From NCBI GenBank assembly GCA_963744915.1, contig CAVUUY010000006.1, positions 248,001-312,000 of the forward strand: a stretch of DNA of 64,000 nucleotides, given 5' to 3'. The DNA comes from DATAFF01 sp963744915 (GTDB taxonomy: Bacteria; Pseudomonadota; Alphaproteobacteria; Rhizobiales; Aestuariivirgaceae). This document shows, one piece after another, positions 16,510 through 25,727 of the stretch. A program made the translations under genes and the position numbers. The notes under the pieces are model-generated. The model did no database searches, was not told the DNA's origin, and saw only the letters and a list, made by a program, of their open reading frames with translations. Within the stretch, counting starts at the first letter, position 1, and each line of letters starts with the position of its first letter.

Positions 16510-17583
16510 ATGAGATTGTTTCGACTGACCCGGCCAGTGCTCGGGATGATCAATGCCGAGACGGCGCATCGGCTCACCCTCGGGGCGCTCCGCCTGGGGC
16601 TGGTGCCGGGCGGCACCGCCGTCGACCATCCGGCCCTGGCGACGAGGGTCATCGGCCTCGACTTCCCCAACCCGGTGGGCCTTGCCGCAGGCTTCGACAA
16701 GAATGCCGAGGTGATCGATGCCATGCTGAAGCACGGCTTCGGCTTTGTCGAAGTGGGATCGCTGACCCCTGAGCCGCAGGTTGGCAATCCCCGTCCCCGC
16801 CTCTTCCGCCTGACCGAGGACCAAGCCGTCATCAACCGCCTCGGCTTCAACAATGACGGCCAGGCCGCGGCACTGCCGCGGCTCGAGCGACGCCGCCACC
16901 GCCCCGGCATTGTCGGCGTCAATATCGGCGCCAACCGGACCACCACCGACCGCATCGGCGACTATCTGCTCGGCATCGCCCGCTTCAACCGCGTCGCCGA
17001 CTACATCACCCTCAATGTCTCCTCGCCCAACACGCCCGGTCTGCGCCGCCTGCAGGACCGGCGCGAGCTCGAGGTGCTGCTGGCGCGCCTGCGGGAGGAG
17101 CGGGCGCGGGCCGGCGAGAAGGACGGCCGCAGCGCGCCGCTGCTGCTCAAGATCGCCCCGGATCTCGATGAGGCGAGCCTCGCCGACATCGCCGAGGTGG
17201 CAATCGAAAGTGCGGTCCTCGACGGGCTGATCATAGCCAACACCACGCTGTCGCGTCCGGCCCTGCGCTCGCGCCATGCCCGCGAGGCCGGCGGCCTTTC
17301 GGGGCGCCCGCTCTTCGAGCTCTCGACCCGGATGCTCGCCCGCATGTACCGGCTGACCGGCGGCAAGCTGCCGCTTGTCGGCGTCGGCGGCATCGCCTCG
17401 GCGGCCGAGGCCTGGAGCAAGATCCAGGCAGGCGCCAGCCTGCTGCAGCTCTATTCGGCGCTGGTCTATCAGGGACCGGACCTCGTCCGCGCCATCAATC
17501 TCGGCCTCGTCGAAAGATTGGACCGGCACGGCCTGCCGTCGCTCGCCGCGGCGATCGGGAGCGATGTCGGGGCCTGGCTCTAG
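16510..17583 (+). CDS. pyrD: Dihydroorotate dehydrogenase, class 2 (quinone)
   Basis: 357 aa. It oxidises dihydroorotate to orotate in pyrimidine synthesis, bound to the inner face of the membrane. The class 2 N-terminal helix (LTRPVLGMINAETAHRLT) marks the quinone-linked type. FMN motifs: GLAAGFDKNAEV, EVGSLTP, NVSSPNTPGL with the catalytic Ser, IANTTLSRP and GVGGIASAAEA. The frame is open from 16342, but the family start is MRLFRLTRP at 16510. Confidence 0.96.
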   Translation: MRLFRLTRPVLGMINAETAHRLTLGALRLGLVPGGTAVDHPALATRVIGLDFPNPVGLAAGFDKNAEVIDAMLKHGFGFVEVGSLTPEPQVGNPRPRLFRLTEDQAVINRLGFNNDGQAAALPRLERRRHRPGIVGVNIGANRTTTDRIGDYLLGIARFNRVADYITLNVSSPNTPGLRRLQDRRELEVLLARLREERARAGEKDGRSAPLLLKIAPDLDEASLADIAEVAIESAVLDGLIIANTTLSRPALRSRHAREAGGLSGRPLFELSTRMLARMYRLTGGKLPLVGVGGIASAAEAWSKIQAGASLLQLYSALVYQGPDLVRAINLGLVERLDRHGLPSLAAAIGSDVGAWL

Positions 17584-17626
17584 CGCACATCAGGGAACCG
17601 ACGCCGCCGCAGCGGGTTCGGCTCCC

Positions 17627-18647
17627 ATGCATGACGTCGAGCTGGCATTGGAAGAAGCTGGATTGCGCCGGGTCGACCCGGCGGACATGTCGATCCGCCG
17701 CGTCAAGGCCGGGCTTGGCTTCAGCTATGTCGACGCCGATGGCCGCACCATCATCCATCGCGGCATCCGCAAGCGGATCGCCGACCTGGTGATCCCGCCG
17801 GCCTGGAGCGAGGTGCGGATTGCCGCCGATGCCAGTGCCCATTTGCAGGCGGTCGGCCGCGACGAGGCAGGCAGGCTGCAATACATCTATCACGACGCCT
17901 GGGAGGATGTGCGCGCCCAGGCCAAGGCCGAGCGCCTCAGGCAGCTCGGACTCGTTCTGCCCGACCTGCGCGAACGCGTGGCGCATGCCATCGCTGCCGC
18001 CGAGCTGAACTCGAGAGGGGGCAATCGCCGCCGCCGTCCGGCTGATCGACGTCGCCGTGCTGCGGGTCGGTCATGAGATGTATGCCGGCGAGGAGAGCGG
18101 TCGCGGCGCTGCCACCCTGCTCAAGCGCCATGTCCGCCTCGCCAATTCGACGATCAACCTGTCGTTCCGCGGCAAGGCTGGCAAGCGCATCGACAAGCAG
18201 CTTGACGACCCGCTGCTCCGCGGCGCCATCGAACGCCTGCGGCGGTTTCGCGGCAGCCGCCTGTTTCTCGATCCGACCCCGCCGATCAAGCCGCTGACCG
18301 CCAAGGACATCAACTCCTGGCTTGGCGAAGTCACGGGCGCGCCGGTGACGGCCAAGGATTTCCGCACCTTTCATGCCTCGGCGCTGGCGCTCGAGACCTT
18401 TGCCAGAAGCGGTCCGCCCCGGTCGCGCACCGAGGCCAAGCGGACGACCACGGCGGTGGCGCGCGACGTCGCGCTGGTTCTCGCCAATACCCCGACCGTC
18501 GCCCGCAAGAGCTACATCCACCCCGCGGTCCTGACCGCCTATGAGGCCGGAGCCCTGTCGCAGGAGCTGCTTCATCCGGCCCGCCGGCGCAGCCTGTCGC
18601 TCGCCGAGACGGCGCTGATGCGGTTCCTGGAGCAGACAACCGGCTGA
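17627..18647 (+). pseudogene. DNA topoisomerase IB, frameshifted
   Basis: Poxvirus/eukaryote-like topoisomerase IB. The N-terminal part (17627 to about 18016) has SIRRVKAGLGFSYVDADG, VIPPAWSEV and QYIYHDAWEDVR. The catalytic part continues in another frame (LRVGHEMYAGEESGRG onward) and holds KDFRTFHAS and the active-site Tyr in ARKSYIHP. Removing one G from the run at 18017-18021 joins them into 339 aa, normal size. Either the base is a sequence error or the gene is recently broken. The ATG at 17627 is 43 bp after pyrD; an overlapping ATG at 17564 is also in frame. Confidence 0.85.
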
Positions 18648-18692
18648 GCGAGCGCATTGCTACCGTCAACAACTTATGGTTGAAGGCGGTGC

Positions 18693-20441
18693 ATGCCATG
18701 CCCCCTTCACTCGGCCTGCTTCGGGCTCGCCTCGAGCCGACCGCAATTTTCGGCGGCGCGCCGGCTGACCGCCGCCCAGGGGGTCGTGCTCAGCCTCGCC
18801 GGCACGGCACTCGCCGTGATCCTGGCGGTCTGGCCAGCGACCATCCCCATGGTCATTCCCTTGCTCGCCTCGCCGGCCTTCCTGGCGCTCGCCACCCTGC
18901 GCTGGGCCTGCCTGCTGCGCTGGCGGCAACCGGCAAGCCGGCGGCCGCGCCGGCTTAGCGACGCGGAGCTGCCGGTCTATACCGTCCTGGCGCCGCTCCA
19001 TCGCGAGGCCGCCATTCTCGGCCAGCTGGTCGGGAGTCTTGCCGCCCTGCGCTATCCCCGCCACAAGCTCGACGTCAAGCTCGTGGTCGAGGCCGAGGAT
19101 CACGAAACCCGGATCGCCCTGGCGCGGTGCCGGCTGCCGCCCGGATTCGACATCATCGTCGTGCCGCAGGCCTTGCCGCTGACCAAGCCCAAGGCGCTGA
19201 ACTATGCCCTGACCTTCGCCCGCGGCAGCCTGCTCACCGTGTTCGACGCCGAAGATGTTCCCGACCCTGGACAGCTTCGCCTGGCCGCCGACATCTTCGC
19301 CGCGAGCGGGCCCGAACTCGCCTGCCTCCAGGCCCGGCTTGCCTTCTACAATCCCCATCAGAACTGGCTCACCCGCCAATTCGCCATCGAATATGCCGTG
19401 CTGTTCGATCTGCAGCTGCCGATGCTGTCGGCGCTGTCCTGCGCCTTCCCGCTTGGCGGCACCTCCAATCATTTCCGCACCGTGGCGCTGAAGAGGGTGG
19501 GCCGCTGGGACCCCCATAACGTCACCGAGGATGCCGATCTGGGTTTCCGCCTGGCGCGGCACGGCTATCGCTGCCGAATGATCGCCGCATCGACCCGCGA
19601 GGAGGCCAATGTCGCACTGGCCAATTGGCTGCACCAGCGCGCCCGCTGGCTGAAGGGCTTCCTCCAGACCTGGCTCGTGCATATGAGAAATCCGCTGCGG
19701 CTTCGGCGCGAGCTTGGCACGGCGAGCTTCCTGGCCTTCCAGGCGACGACCATCGGCGTCGTCGCCTCGGCGCTGCTTCATCCCGTGTTCCTGGGCTTTC
19801 TTGCCGCCGAGATCGCCGGCGGCAGCTTTCCTCCCGAACGGCCGGAATTCGCCGGCGCCTTCGCCTCCGGCATCGGCCTTGCCGTGCTGCTGCTGGGCTA
19901 TGGCGGCGGCATGGCAGCGGGCCTCAAGGCCACCCGGATACGCAATCTTGGCCGGCTGCGCTGGTCGCTCATGGCCATGCCGCTCTACTGGCTGCTGATC
20001 TCGGCTGCCGCCTGGCTCGCCCTGTGGCAGTTCCTGCGCCATCCCCATCGCTGGAACAAAACCCGCCATGGATTTTCGAGAACTGCCGAAAGATGTGCGA
20101 CAGGCCGCGACGAATCACAGGAAGATGTGCCACAAACCGGACCGGCGCCCGACCACCGCAGCCATGGAGAGATGCTCATGGGCCGACCGAACGGGGCACC
20201 CCGCCCGCCAGAACCTGCCAAGGCCAGGCAGAAAAAGCGCGCCAGCGGCGCGGCGACCATGCTCAAAAGGGCTTCCGCGGAGCGGCTGTTCCGCGAAGGC
20301 GACATTGTCGAGACACCCTGGCAGCGCAACCGTTTCGTGGTGATCCAGGCGGACGGTCTTGACCTCACCGTCCATCGCCTGGCGGACGAAGCGAAAGAGC
20401 CACTTCTGATCGATGCCCGCGACGTGACTAGGGTCGACTGA
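18693..20441 (+). CDS. Membrane glycosyltransferase, family 2, with extra C-terminal domain
   Basis: 582 aa. Two N-terminal membrane segments (about 27-70) precede a GT2 domain with the donor-binding VFDAEDVPDP, the base region VTEDADLGFRL and the processive-type QRARWLKG. Several membrane helices follow to about residue 450, ending WNKTRHGFSRT as in other family members. About 120 further residues are atypical: a Lys/Arg-rich linker, then a small beta-rich stretch (FVVIQADGLDLTVHRL). An ATG at 20178 with GGAGAG upstream could start this last part as a separate 87-residue protein. The polysaccharide made is unknown. Confidence 0.8.
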   Translation: MPCPLHSACFGLASSRPQFSAARRLTAAQGVVLSLAGTALAVILAVWPATIPMVIPLLASPAFLALATLRWACLLRWRQPASRRPRRLSDAELPVYTVLAPLHREAAILGQLVGSLAALRYPRHKLDVKLVVEAEDHETRIALARCRLPPGFDIIVVPQALPLTKPKALNYALTFARGSLLTVFDAEDVPDPGQLRLAADIFAASGPELACLQARLAFYNPHQNWLTRQFAIEYAVLFDLQLPMLSALSCAFPLGGTSNHFRTVALKRVGRWDPHNVTEDADLGFRLARHGYRCRMIAASTREEANVALANWLHQRARWLKGFLQTWLVHMRNPLRLRRELGTASFLAFQATTIGVVASALLHPVFLGFLAAEIAGGSFPPERPEFAGAFASGIGLAVLLLGYGGGMAAGLKATRIRNLGRLRWSLMAMPLYWLLISAAAWLALWQFLRHPHRWNKTRHGFSRTAERCATGRDESQEDVPQTGPAPDHRSHGEMLMGRPNGAPRPPEPAKARQKKRASGAATMLKRASAERLFREGDIVETPWQRNRFVVIQADGLDLTVHRLADEAKEPLLIDARDVTRVD

Positions 20442-21417
20442 CAGCGGCGCTCGATCTCACGATGCAGCGGAAGCCGACATGGCTGGTCGAGGTGTCGACC
20501 GGCTCGGGATGGCGCGCCGCCGGACGATAGCGCCGGCAATAATTGGGTGCGCAGAGGTGCGATCCGCCCTTCAGCACCTTGCGCGGGATCCGCGACTCCG
20601 GCTGGCGTGGATCGTAGCTCTCCGCCTCGGGGCCGCCGCGCGGGTTCGGCGGCACGCAGCAGGCCTTGCCGGCGTCGCCGGCATGTTTCGGCGAATACCA
20701 GTCGGTGGTCCACTCCCACACATTGCCGATCATGTCGTTGAGGCCGTAGCCATTCGGCGGGAAGGCGTCGACGGGCGAGGTCCGCCGATAGCCGTCCTGC
20801 GTCAGGTTTTCGTGCGGGAAGGCGCCTTGCCAGGTATTGGCCAGATGGCGGCCGCCCGACGTGAACTCGGCACCCCAGGCATATTCTGCACCATCGAGGC
20901 CGCCGCGGGCCGCGAACTCCCATTCCGCCTCGCTCGGCAACGCCTTGCCTGCCCATTGCGCATAGGCCTCGGCATCGCAATAGGCGACATGCACCACCGG
21001 ATGGTCGTCGAGGCCGCCGATCGAGCTTTTCGGCCCATAGGGATGCCGCCAGTCGGCGCCGAAGGTGAAGCGCCACCAATTCGCGAAATGGCGCAGGTCG
21101 ACCGGGCCTTTCGGCGGCGTGAAAACCACCGAGCCGGCGCGCAACATTTCCGGCTTGGCGCCCGGATAGTCCTTGGGCTCGGGCGCCTTCTCGGCAAAGG
21201 TCACATAGCCGGTGGCCATGACAAAGTCGCGAAAGGCGCGGTTGGTCACCGGGGTTCGGTCCATGAAGAAGCCGTCGACGCTGACCTCATGGGCCGGCGC
21301 CTCCTCCGGATAGTGGGCGTCGGACCCCATGCGGAAGGTTCCGCCGGGGATCCACGCCATCGACGCGGTCAGCGCCTCGTCATGCTTGCGGATTTGAGCG
21401 ATATCTGGCGAACTCAT
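20428..21417 (-). CDS. Formylglycine-generating enzyme (SUMF1 family)
   Basis: 329 aa. The family oxidises a Cys in sulfatases to formylglycine. The N-terminal part has MAWIPGGTFRMGSD and DGFFMDRTPVTNRAFRDF; the middle has ALPSEAEWEFAARGG; and NDMIGNVWEWTTDWY follows. The C-terminal LCAPNYCRRYRPAAR carries both active-site Cys of genuine enzymes, followed by TSHVGFRC. EgtB-like SUMF1 proteins lack this pair, so catalytic activity is likely. The ATG overlaps the stop of the RraA-like gene (ATGA). No sulfatase gene is in the window. Confidence 0.88.
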   Translation of the reverse strand: MSSPDIAQIRKHDEALTASMAWIPGGTFRMGSDAHYPEEAPAHEVSVDGFFMDRTPVTNRAFRDFVMATGYVTFAEKAPEPKDYPGAKPEMLRAGSVVFTPPKGPVDLRHFANWWRFTFGADWRHPYGPKSSIGGLDDHPVVHVAYCDAEAYAQWAGKALPSEAEWEFAARGGLDGAEYAWGAEFTSGGRHLANTWQGAFPHENLTQDGYRRTSPVDAFPPNGYGLNDMIGNVWEWTTDWYSPKHAGDAGKACCVPPNPRGGPEAESYDPRQPESRIPRKVLKGGSHLCAPNYCRRYRPAARHPEPVDTSTSHVGFRCIVRSSAAVSRP

Positions 21418-22130
21418 CGGCTTGCCTTCCACGTCTCGAATGCGGCCAGCATTTCCTGATCGGGCGGATAGAGGCCGAAGATCGACTGCCCGCCCTTGAC
21501 GCGCTCGGTGACGAAATCCTCGAACAGGCTCTGCCGATCTCCGTCTCTGGCGACCTCCTCGGCGAGGTGCCGCGGGATCACCACCACGCCCTCGCGGTCG
21601 CCGACGATGATATCGCCGGGAAACACTGCCACCTCGCCGCAGCCGATCGGCACGTTGATGTCCATGGCATGATGCCGTGTCAGGTTGGTCGGTGCGCTGC
21701 GGGCGGCACAATAGACCGGAAGATCAAGCTGCTCGATAGCCGGCGTGTCGCGCAAGCCGCCATCGGTCACCACCCCGGCGGCACCCCGCACCATCATCCG
21801 GGTGATGAGAATGCTGCCGGCGCTGGCGGCGCGCTTGTCCTGGCGGCAGTCCATCACCAGCACGTGACCCTGCGGAATGGTTTCCACCGCCTTGCGCTGT
21901 GGATGCTCCCGGCTTTCGAAGACCGTGGAGACATCGAGATCCTCGCGCGAGGGGATGTAGCGCAGCGTGAAAGCCTCGCCGACCATGCTGCCGCCGCCGG
22001 TCGTCAGCCGGTAGACATTCTGCATGAAGGTGTTGCGCAAACCCCGGGCCAGCAGCTGGGATGTGAGCGTTGCCGTGCTGATGCGCGACAGCAGGACCTT
22101 GGTCTCATCGGAAATGGCCGCGGGGGACAT
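21414..22130 (-). CDS. RraA-like aldolase/decarboxylase (HMG-aldolase family)
   Basis: 238 aa. The fold is that of RraA and 4-hydroxy-4-methyl-2-oxoglutarate aldolase. The metal and substrate loop is VVTDGGLRDTPAI, with the Arg-Asp pair seen in active aldolases, and GDIIVGDREGVVVIP closes the core. Members cleave or decarboxylate 2-oxo-4-hydroxy acids such as oxaloacetate. It lies 19 bp after the flavoprotein gene and overlaps the FGE gene, so all are co-transcribed. The activity is inferred from the motif. Confidence 0.8.
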   Translation of the reverse strand: MSPAAISDETKVLLSRISTATLTSQLLARGLRNTFMQNVYRLTTGGGSMVGEAFTLRYIPSREDLDVSTVFESREHPQRKAVETIPQGHVLVMDCRQDKRAASAGSILITRMMVRGAAGVVTDGGLRDTPAIEQLDLPVYCAARSAPTNLTRHHAMDINVPIGCGEVAVFPGDIIVGDREGVVVIPRHLAEEVARDGDRQSLFEDFVTERVKGGQSIFGLYPPDQEMLAAFETWKASR

Positions 22131-22149
22131 GTGGACCTACCCTTCGATG

Positions 22150-24342
22150 TCAGAGCACGCGGTCGCCAAGCTTGGGGAAGACCTCGTGCCCGAAAATCTG
22201 CCGTTCGCGAATGATCGCCAGCGGCCGCTCCGGATTGGGGCTTTCGAACTCGCGCGCAATGCGGTGGCCGTCGAAGATCGCATCTGCCAGGTAACGCGGC
22301 GCCAGGCAGTCGCCCGACCGGACCACCATCTCGATGCCGCTTGCCTCGAAGCTGGCGCGGCGCGCGACAAGGTCGTCATAGAGCGCGGTGCTCGACTCGC
22401 GTGCGGTGCACAGGATCACCGTGTCGCAGTCGAGCGTTTCGGTGGCATCGCCAAGCCGGCGCGGGAACACCCCCTTTTGCGGCTGCGAGGTCCGCCGCGA
22501 CCCGTCGCGATAATGATCGTAGAGAGCAATCTCGACGCCATGATTGGTCGCCGTCACCCGTTCGACCCAGCGGCCGACACGCTCATGGATGCCCTTCTCG
22601 CGCATCAGCCGTTTGAAGTTCATGCCCTCGAGCGTCAGATCCAGCATCGGTGCGACCGTGTCCCACGGCGTGACGATCGTGACCGTCCTGCCCTGGTCGG
22701 CCAGCACCTCGGCGATGCTCGAAGCCATGAAATAGCCGTCCGAATCGAGAATGGCCACGCGATCGCCGATCGGCTTGCCGGCAAAGAACTGGTCCGGCGT
22801 CACGCAATGCGACAGCGCCATGTCGACGCCTGAAAGCGGATCGGGACCGGACGCGCCGAGGCCGTTGCCCACCCATTTGGCGCCGGTCGCAAGAACCACG
22901 CGGGGCGCCCCGTAATCAAGGATCTCCTCGGCCGAGACCCTGCCGGCGCCGCGCATGATCCGCACATTCGCCATGCGCGAAAGCTGCTGCTCGCGGAAGG
23001 TGATGACCCGGTTCCATTCGGCAAGCCCCGGCAGCTTGACGACATCACGCAGATGTCCGCCGAGCGTCGCCTCTGCCTCGACCAGGTCGACCTCGTATCC
23101 CCTGAGCCCCAGCACCCGGGCGCATTCCATGCCGGAGGGTCCGGCACCGACCACCAGCACCTGCGACGGGCGCGCGGTCACGGCAAATATTTCCGGGTGC
23201 CAGCCGCGGCGATATTCTTCCATGGCGGTGGGGTTCTGGGTGCAGATGATCGTGCTGTTGAGGTTGAAGCGCGACACGCAAACATTGCAGCCGATGCATT
23301 CGCAGATATCCTCGACCCGACCCTCGTCGATCTTGCGCGGCAGCCAGGGATCGGCGATCGACGGCCTGGCGCAGCCGATGATGTCGAGCTGACCCGATTT
23401 GATGACCCTGACCATCTCGTCGGGATCGGTGAAGCGGCCGACGCCCACCACCGGCACCTTGGCGATCCGCTTGACTTCGCTGTTCCACGGCGCCTGGTGG
23501 TTGCTCTTGTAGAAGCGCGAAGGGCCTGAATCCTCGCCCCAGGCATCATGGCCGGCGCCGCCGAGGATGATGTCCCAGAGGTCGACGAGGCCGAGCCGGT
23601 CGGCAAGCTCGACCCAGCGCAGACCCTCGTCATACATCTCGATTCCCCAGGGTCCGGCAATATCGTCGATGGCGAAGCGGGTGGCGATGGCGCAATGGTC
23701 GCCGGCGGTGCGGCGCAGCGTCTCCAACGCCTCGATCCAGAACCGGGCCCGGTTCTCGAAGGAGCCGCCATATTTGTCGGTGCGACGGTTGAAATGCCGC
23801 GACAGGGCGTGGGCCGGAAACACCCCGGCGGCGCCGTGGATGTAGAGAATGTCGAAGCCGGCATCGATTGCCCGCTGCCCCGCTTCGGCATACATCAGCA
23901 TCAGCCGCTCGATATCGTCCTCGCTCGCCTCATAGGTATAGACCTTGGGGATGCCGCCAGACGGAAAGCGGTCGAAGGCAGCCGCGACATAGCGCGTGGC
24001 GAGGTTGTCCTTGACCCCGCCGGCCCCCAGCTCCACCCCGGCCAGCGCGCCCCAGCGATGCACTTCGTCGGTCATGTAGCGATGATTGATGACATCGCCC
24101 TCGTCCCAGATGGTCGTGCAGGTCGATGTCGACTGATTGACCTCGGGATGGATCGAGCAGGACTCGGTGCAGATGCCGGCCCAGCCTCCTTCCGCCTTCA
24201 CGGCCCGGTGGGCGAGATTGCTGCCCGGCCGGAGCACGCCGGCGCCGGTGCATTGCGGCACCTGGTAGAAGCGGTTCTTCAGGATCTTCGGTCCGATGCG
24301 GATCGGCTCGAACAGCGGGTCGTGGCGAGGATCGCGCGGCAT
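22150..24342 (-). CDS. Trimethylamine-dehydrogenase-like FMN/4Fe-4S oxidoreductase
   Basis: 730 aa, the size of trimethylamine dehydrogenase (TMADH). An N-terminal Old-Yellow-type barrel carries Cys31 (FYQVPQCTGAG), equivalent to the Cys that binds FMN covalently. A 4Fe-4S site CIGCNVCVSRF with a later ICTQN follows at about 340. A C-terminal FAD/NAD-type half starts at VLVVGAGPSGMECARVLG. Of the TMADH aromatic bowl, Tyr60 is Ser61, Trp355 is Phe, and the Trp264 region (LWDI) is kept. Tyr169 and His172 are His and Ala. The substrate is therefore probably another methylated amine or amino acid. ATG 24342 is used; a TTG lies at 24348. Confidence 0.88.
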   Translation of the reverse strand: MPRDPRHDPLFEPIRIGPKILKNRFYQVPQCTGAGVLRPGSNLAHRAVKAEGGWAGICTESCSIHPEVNQSTSTCTTIWDEGDVINHRYMTDEVHRWGALAGVELGAGGVKDNLATRYVAAAFDRFPSGGIPKVYTYEASEDDIERLMLMYAEAGQRAIDAGFDILYIHGAAGVFPAHALSRHFNRRTDKYGGSFENRARFWIEALETLRRTAGDHCAIATRFAIDDIAGPWGIEMYDEGLRWVELADRLGLVDLWDIILGGAGHDAWGEDSGPSRFYKSNHQAPWNSEVKRIAKVPVVGVGRFTDPDEMVRVIKSGQLDIIGCARPSIADPWLPRKIDEGRVEDICECIGCNVCVSRFNLNSTIICTQNPTAMEEYRRGWHPEIFAVTARPSQVLVVGAGPSGMECARVLGLRGYEVDLVEAEATLGGHLRDVVKLPGLAEWNRVITFREQQLSRMANVRIMRGAGRVSAEEILDYGAPRVVLATGAKWVGNGLGASGPDPLSGVDMALSHCVTPDQFFAGKPIGDRVAILDSDGYFMASSIAEVLADQGRTVTIVTPWDTVAPMLDLTLEGMNFKRLMREKGIHERVGRWVERVTATNHGVEIALYDHYRDGSRRTSQPQKGVFPRRLGDATETLDCDTVILCTARESSTALYDDLVARRASFEASGIEMVVRSGDCLAPRYLADAIFDGHRIAREFESPNPERPLAIIRERQIFGHEVFPKLGDRVL

Positions 24343-24344
24343 GA

Positions 24345-25655
24345 TCAAAAGAAGGTTCGAACAGCGGAGACGACATCGTAGCCATCATTCACGACGCACA
24401 GCACCTGCCACTTGTCGAAAGTCGTGCAGGGATGCGAGATGCCGAGCGCCACCATGTCGCCCACCTGGAGCGGGCTCGCGCGCGGCACCGCAAGGTGGCA
24501 ATGCTGATCATTGAGGCCGGTCACGACATGATCCGAACCGAGAGGAGCGATGTCGGCGGCCGTGGCGCCGGCTCCCGGCCTGAACCATTTCACTGCCTGC
24601 GGCAAGCGCGAGTCGAAGGAGATATCGCGCTTGCCGGCGGTGAGCAGCGCCTTCTCCGGCTCGGGCCGCGATTGCACATAGGCCCAGACCTCGAGCGCCG
24701 CCATGAGGCCTGGTCCGAGTTCATCGACCTCCGGCGAGCGCTTGCGCAACTCAACGAAGCGGGCGGCATATTCCCCGGAGTCGTGCGTGAGGTAGCAGCC
24801 GCTGCGGGTCAGCACCATGAACGGGCGGGTGACTTGCGCCTTGGCGAAGCGACGCGCCACCAGGTCGTAGAAGCTCGAGCCGCCGGCAGTCAGCATCACG
24901 GTGCCGGAGCCGAAATGATTCTCCTGCTCGCATACAACCGCGATTGTCGTCAGATAGTCGAGAAAATCGTCGACCAGCCTTTCGGTCTCGGCAGGGGTTG
25001 CTCCCTTGAGCAGCCCTTCATAACCCCCGACGCCGCGGAGCGACAGGAACGGCTCGCCCGCCTTGACCGCTGCGGCAACCGCCAGCGCCTCGGCGAGCTG
25101 CCGGCAGCCGGTGCGGCCGCCATGGAACCCTCCCTCGACAATGAGCTGAAGCGGCCTCCCCAGCTCGGCATGGCGCGCGGCCTCAGCCAGCCGCTTCACC
25201 AGCGCCACGGAATCGACGAGGCAGTAGAAATCGAACGCCGGATCGCGATTGATCTCGTCGAGCACGTAGCGAATGGACCGGCGGCCGACCAGCTGGTTGG
25301 CCATCAGCACGCGATCGAAGCCGTAGTGGCGCGCCACTTGCAGTTGCTGCACCGAGGCGATGGTGATGGCAAAGGCGCCGTCGTCCAGCTGGCGGCCGAA
25401 CAGCTGCGGGCTCATCGTCGTCTTGCCATGCGGGGCGATCTGCGCCCTGGAGGCGGCGAGGAAGCGCCGCATCCACTGGCCGTTGTGGCTCAGCGCCGTG
25501 TCCTTCAGCACCGCCAGCGGCAGGGGCAGATCTTCGCGCAGCACGTTCCAGCCCTGTCGAGCGATATCGCCGAGCGGCATCGGGCCGAGCCCGCCCGGCA
25601 TGCCCTTGACGGTTTCGTCGACGAGAGTTGCCTCGATGGCCTGAAGATCGATCAC
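24345..25655 (-). CDS. D-serine deaminase/D-threonine aldolase-like PLP enzyme
   Basis: 436 aa. The N-terminal alanine-racemase-type barrel has the PLP Lys in APHGKTTMSPQLF. The C-terminal domain carries NDQHCHLAV, the metal-binding His/Cys segment of the D-serine dehydratase family. Such enzymes release ammonia from a D-hydroxy-amino acid or cleave it. The start is GTG at 25655. It heads a four-gene minus-strand operon; its stop lies 2 bp before the next ATG. It is divergent from the SelA-like gene with 72 bp between. Confidence 0.8.
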   Translation of the reverse strand: MIDLQAIEATLVDETVKGMPGGLGPMPLGDIARQGWNVLREDLPLPLAVLKDTALSHNGQWMRRFLAASRAQIAPHGKTTMSPQLFGRQLDDGAFAITIASVQQLQVARHYGFDRVLMANQLVGRRSIRYVLDEINRDPAFDFYCLVDSVALVKRLAEAARHAELGRPLQLIVEGGFHGGRTGCRQLAEALAVAAAVKAGEPFLSLRGVGGYEGLLKGATPAETERLVDDFLDYLTTIAVVCEQENHFGSGTVMLTAGGSSFYDLVARRFAKAQVTRPFMVLTRSGCYLTHDSGEYAARFVELRKRSPEVDELGPGLMAALEVWAYVQSRPEPEKALLTAGKRDISFDSRLPQAVKWFRPGAGATAADIAPLGSDHVVTGLNDQHCHLAVPRASPLQVGDMVALGISHPCTTFDKWQVLCVVNDGYDVVSAVRTFF

Positions 25656-25727
25656 TTGAATTCCAACGCGAGGAGGTGCCGAATGGGAGGGTAGACTGAT
25701 TTATGGTGCCCGGCAAAGAGGGTCGAC

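Noticed and set aside
20428..21417. Ergothioneine synthase EgtB
   Set aside because: It lacks the N-terminal DinB-like domain and has the double-Cys motif of formylglycine-generating enzymes.
22150..24342. 2,4-dienoyl-CoA reductase (FadH)
   Set aside because: Length, Cys31 for covalent FMN and overall sequence resemble trimethylamine dehydrogenase more closely.
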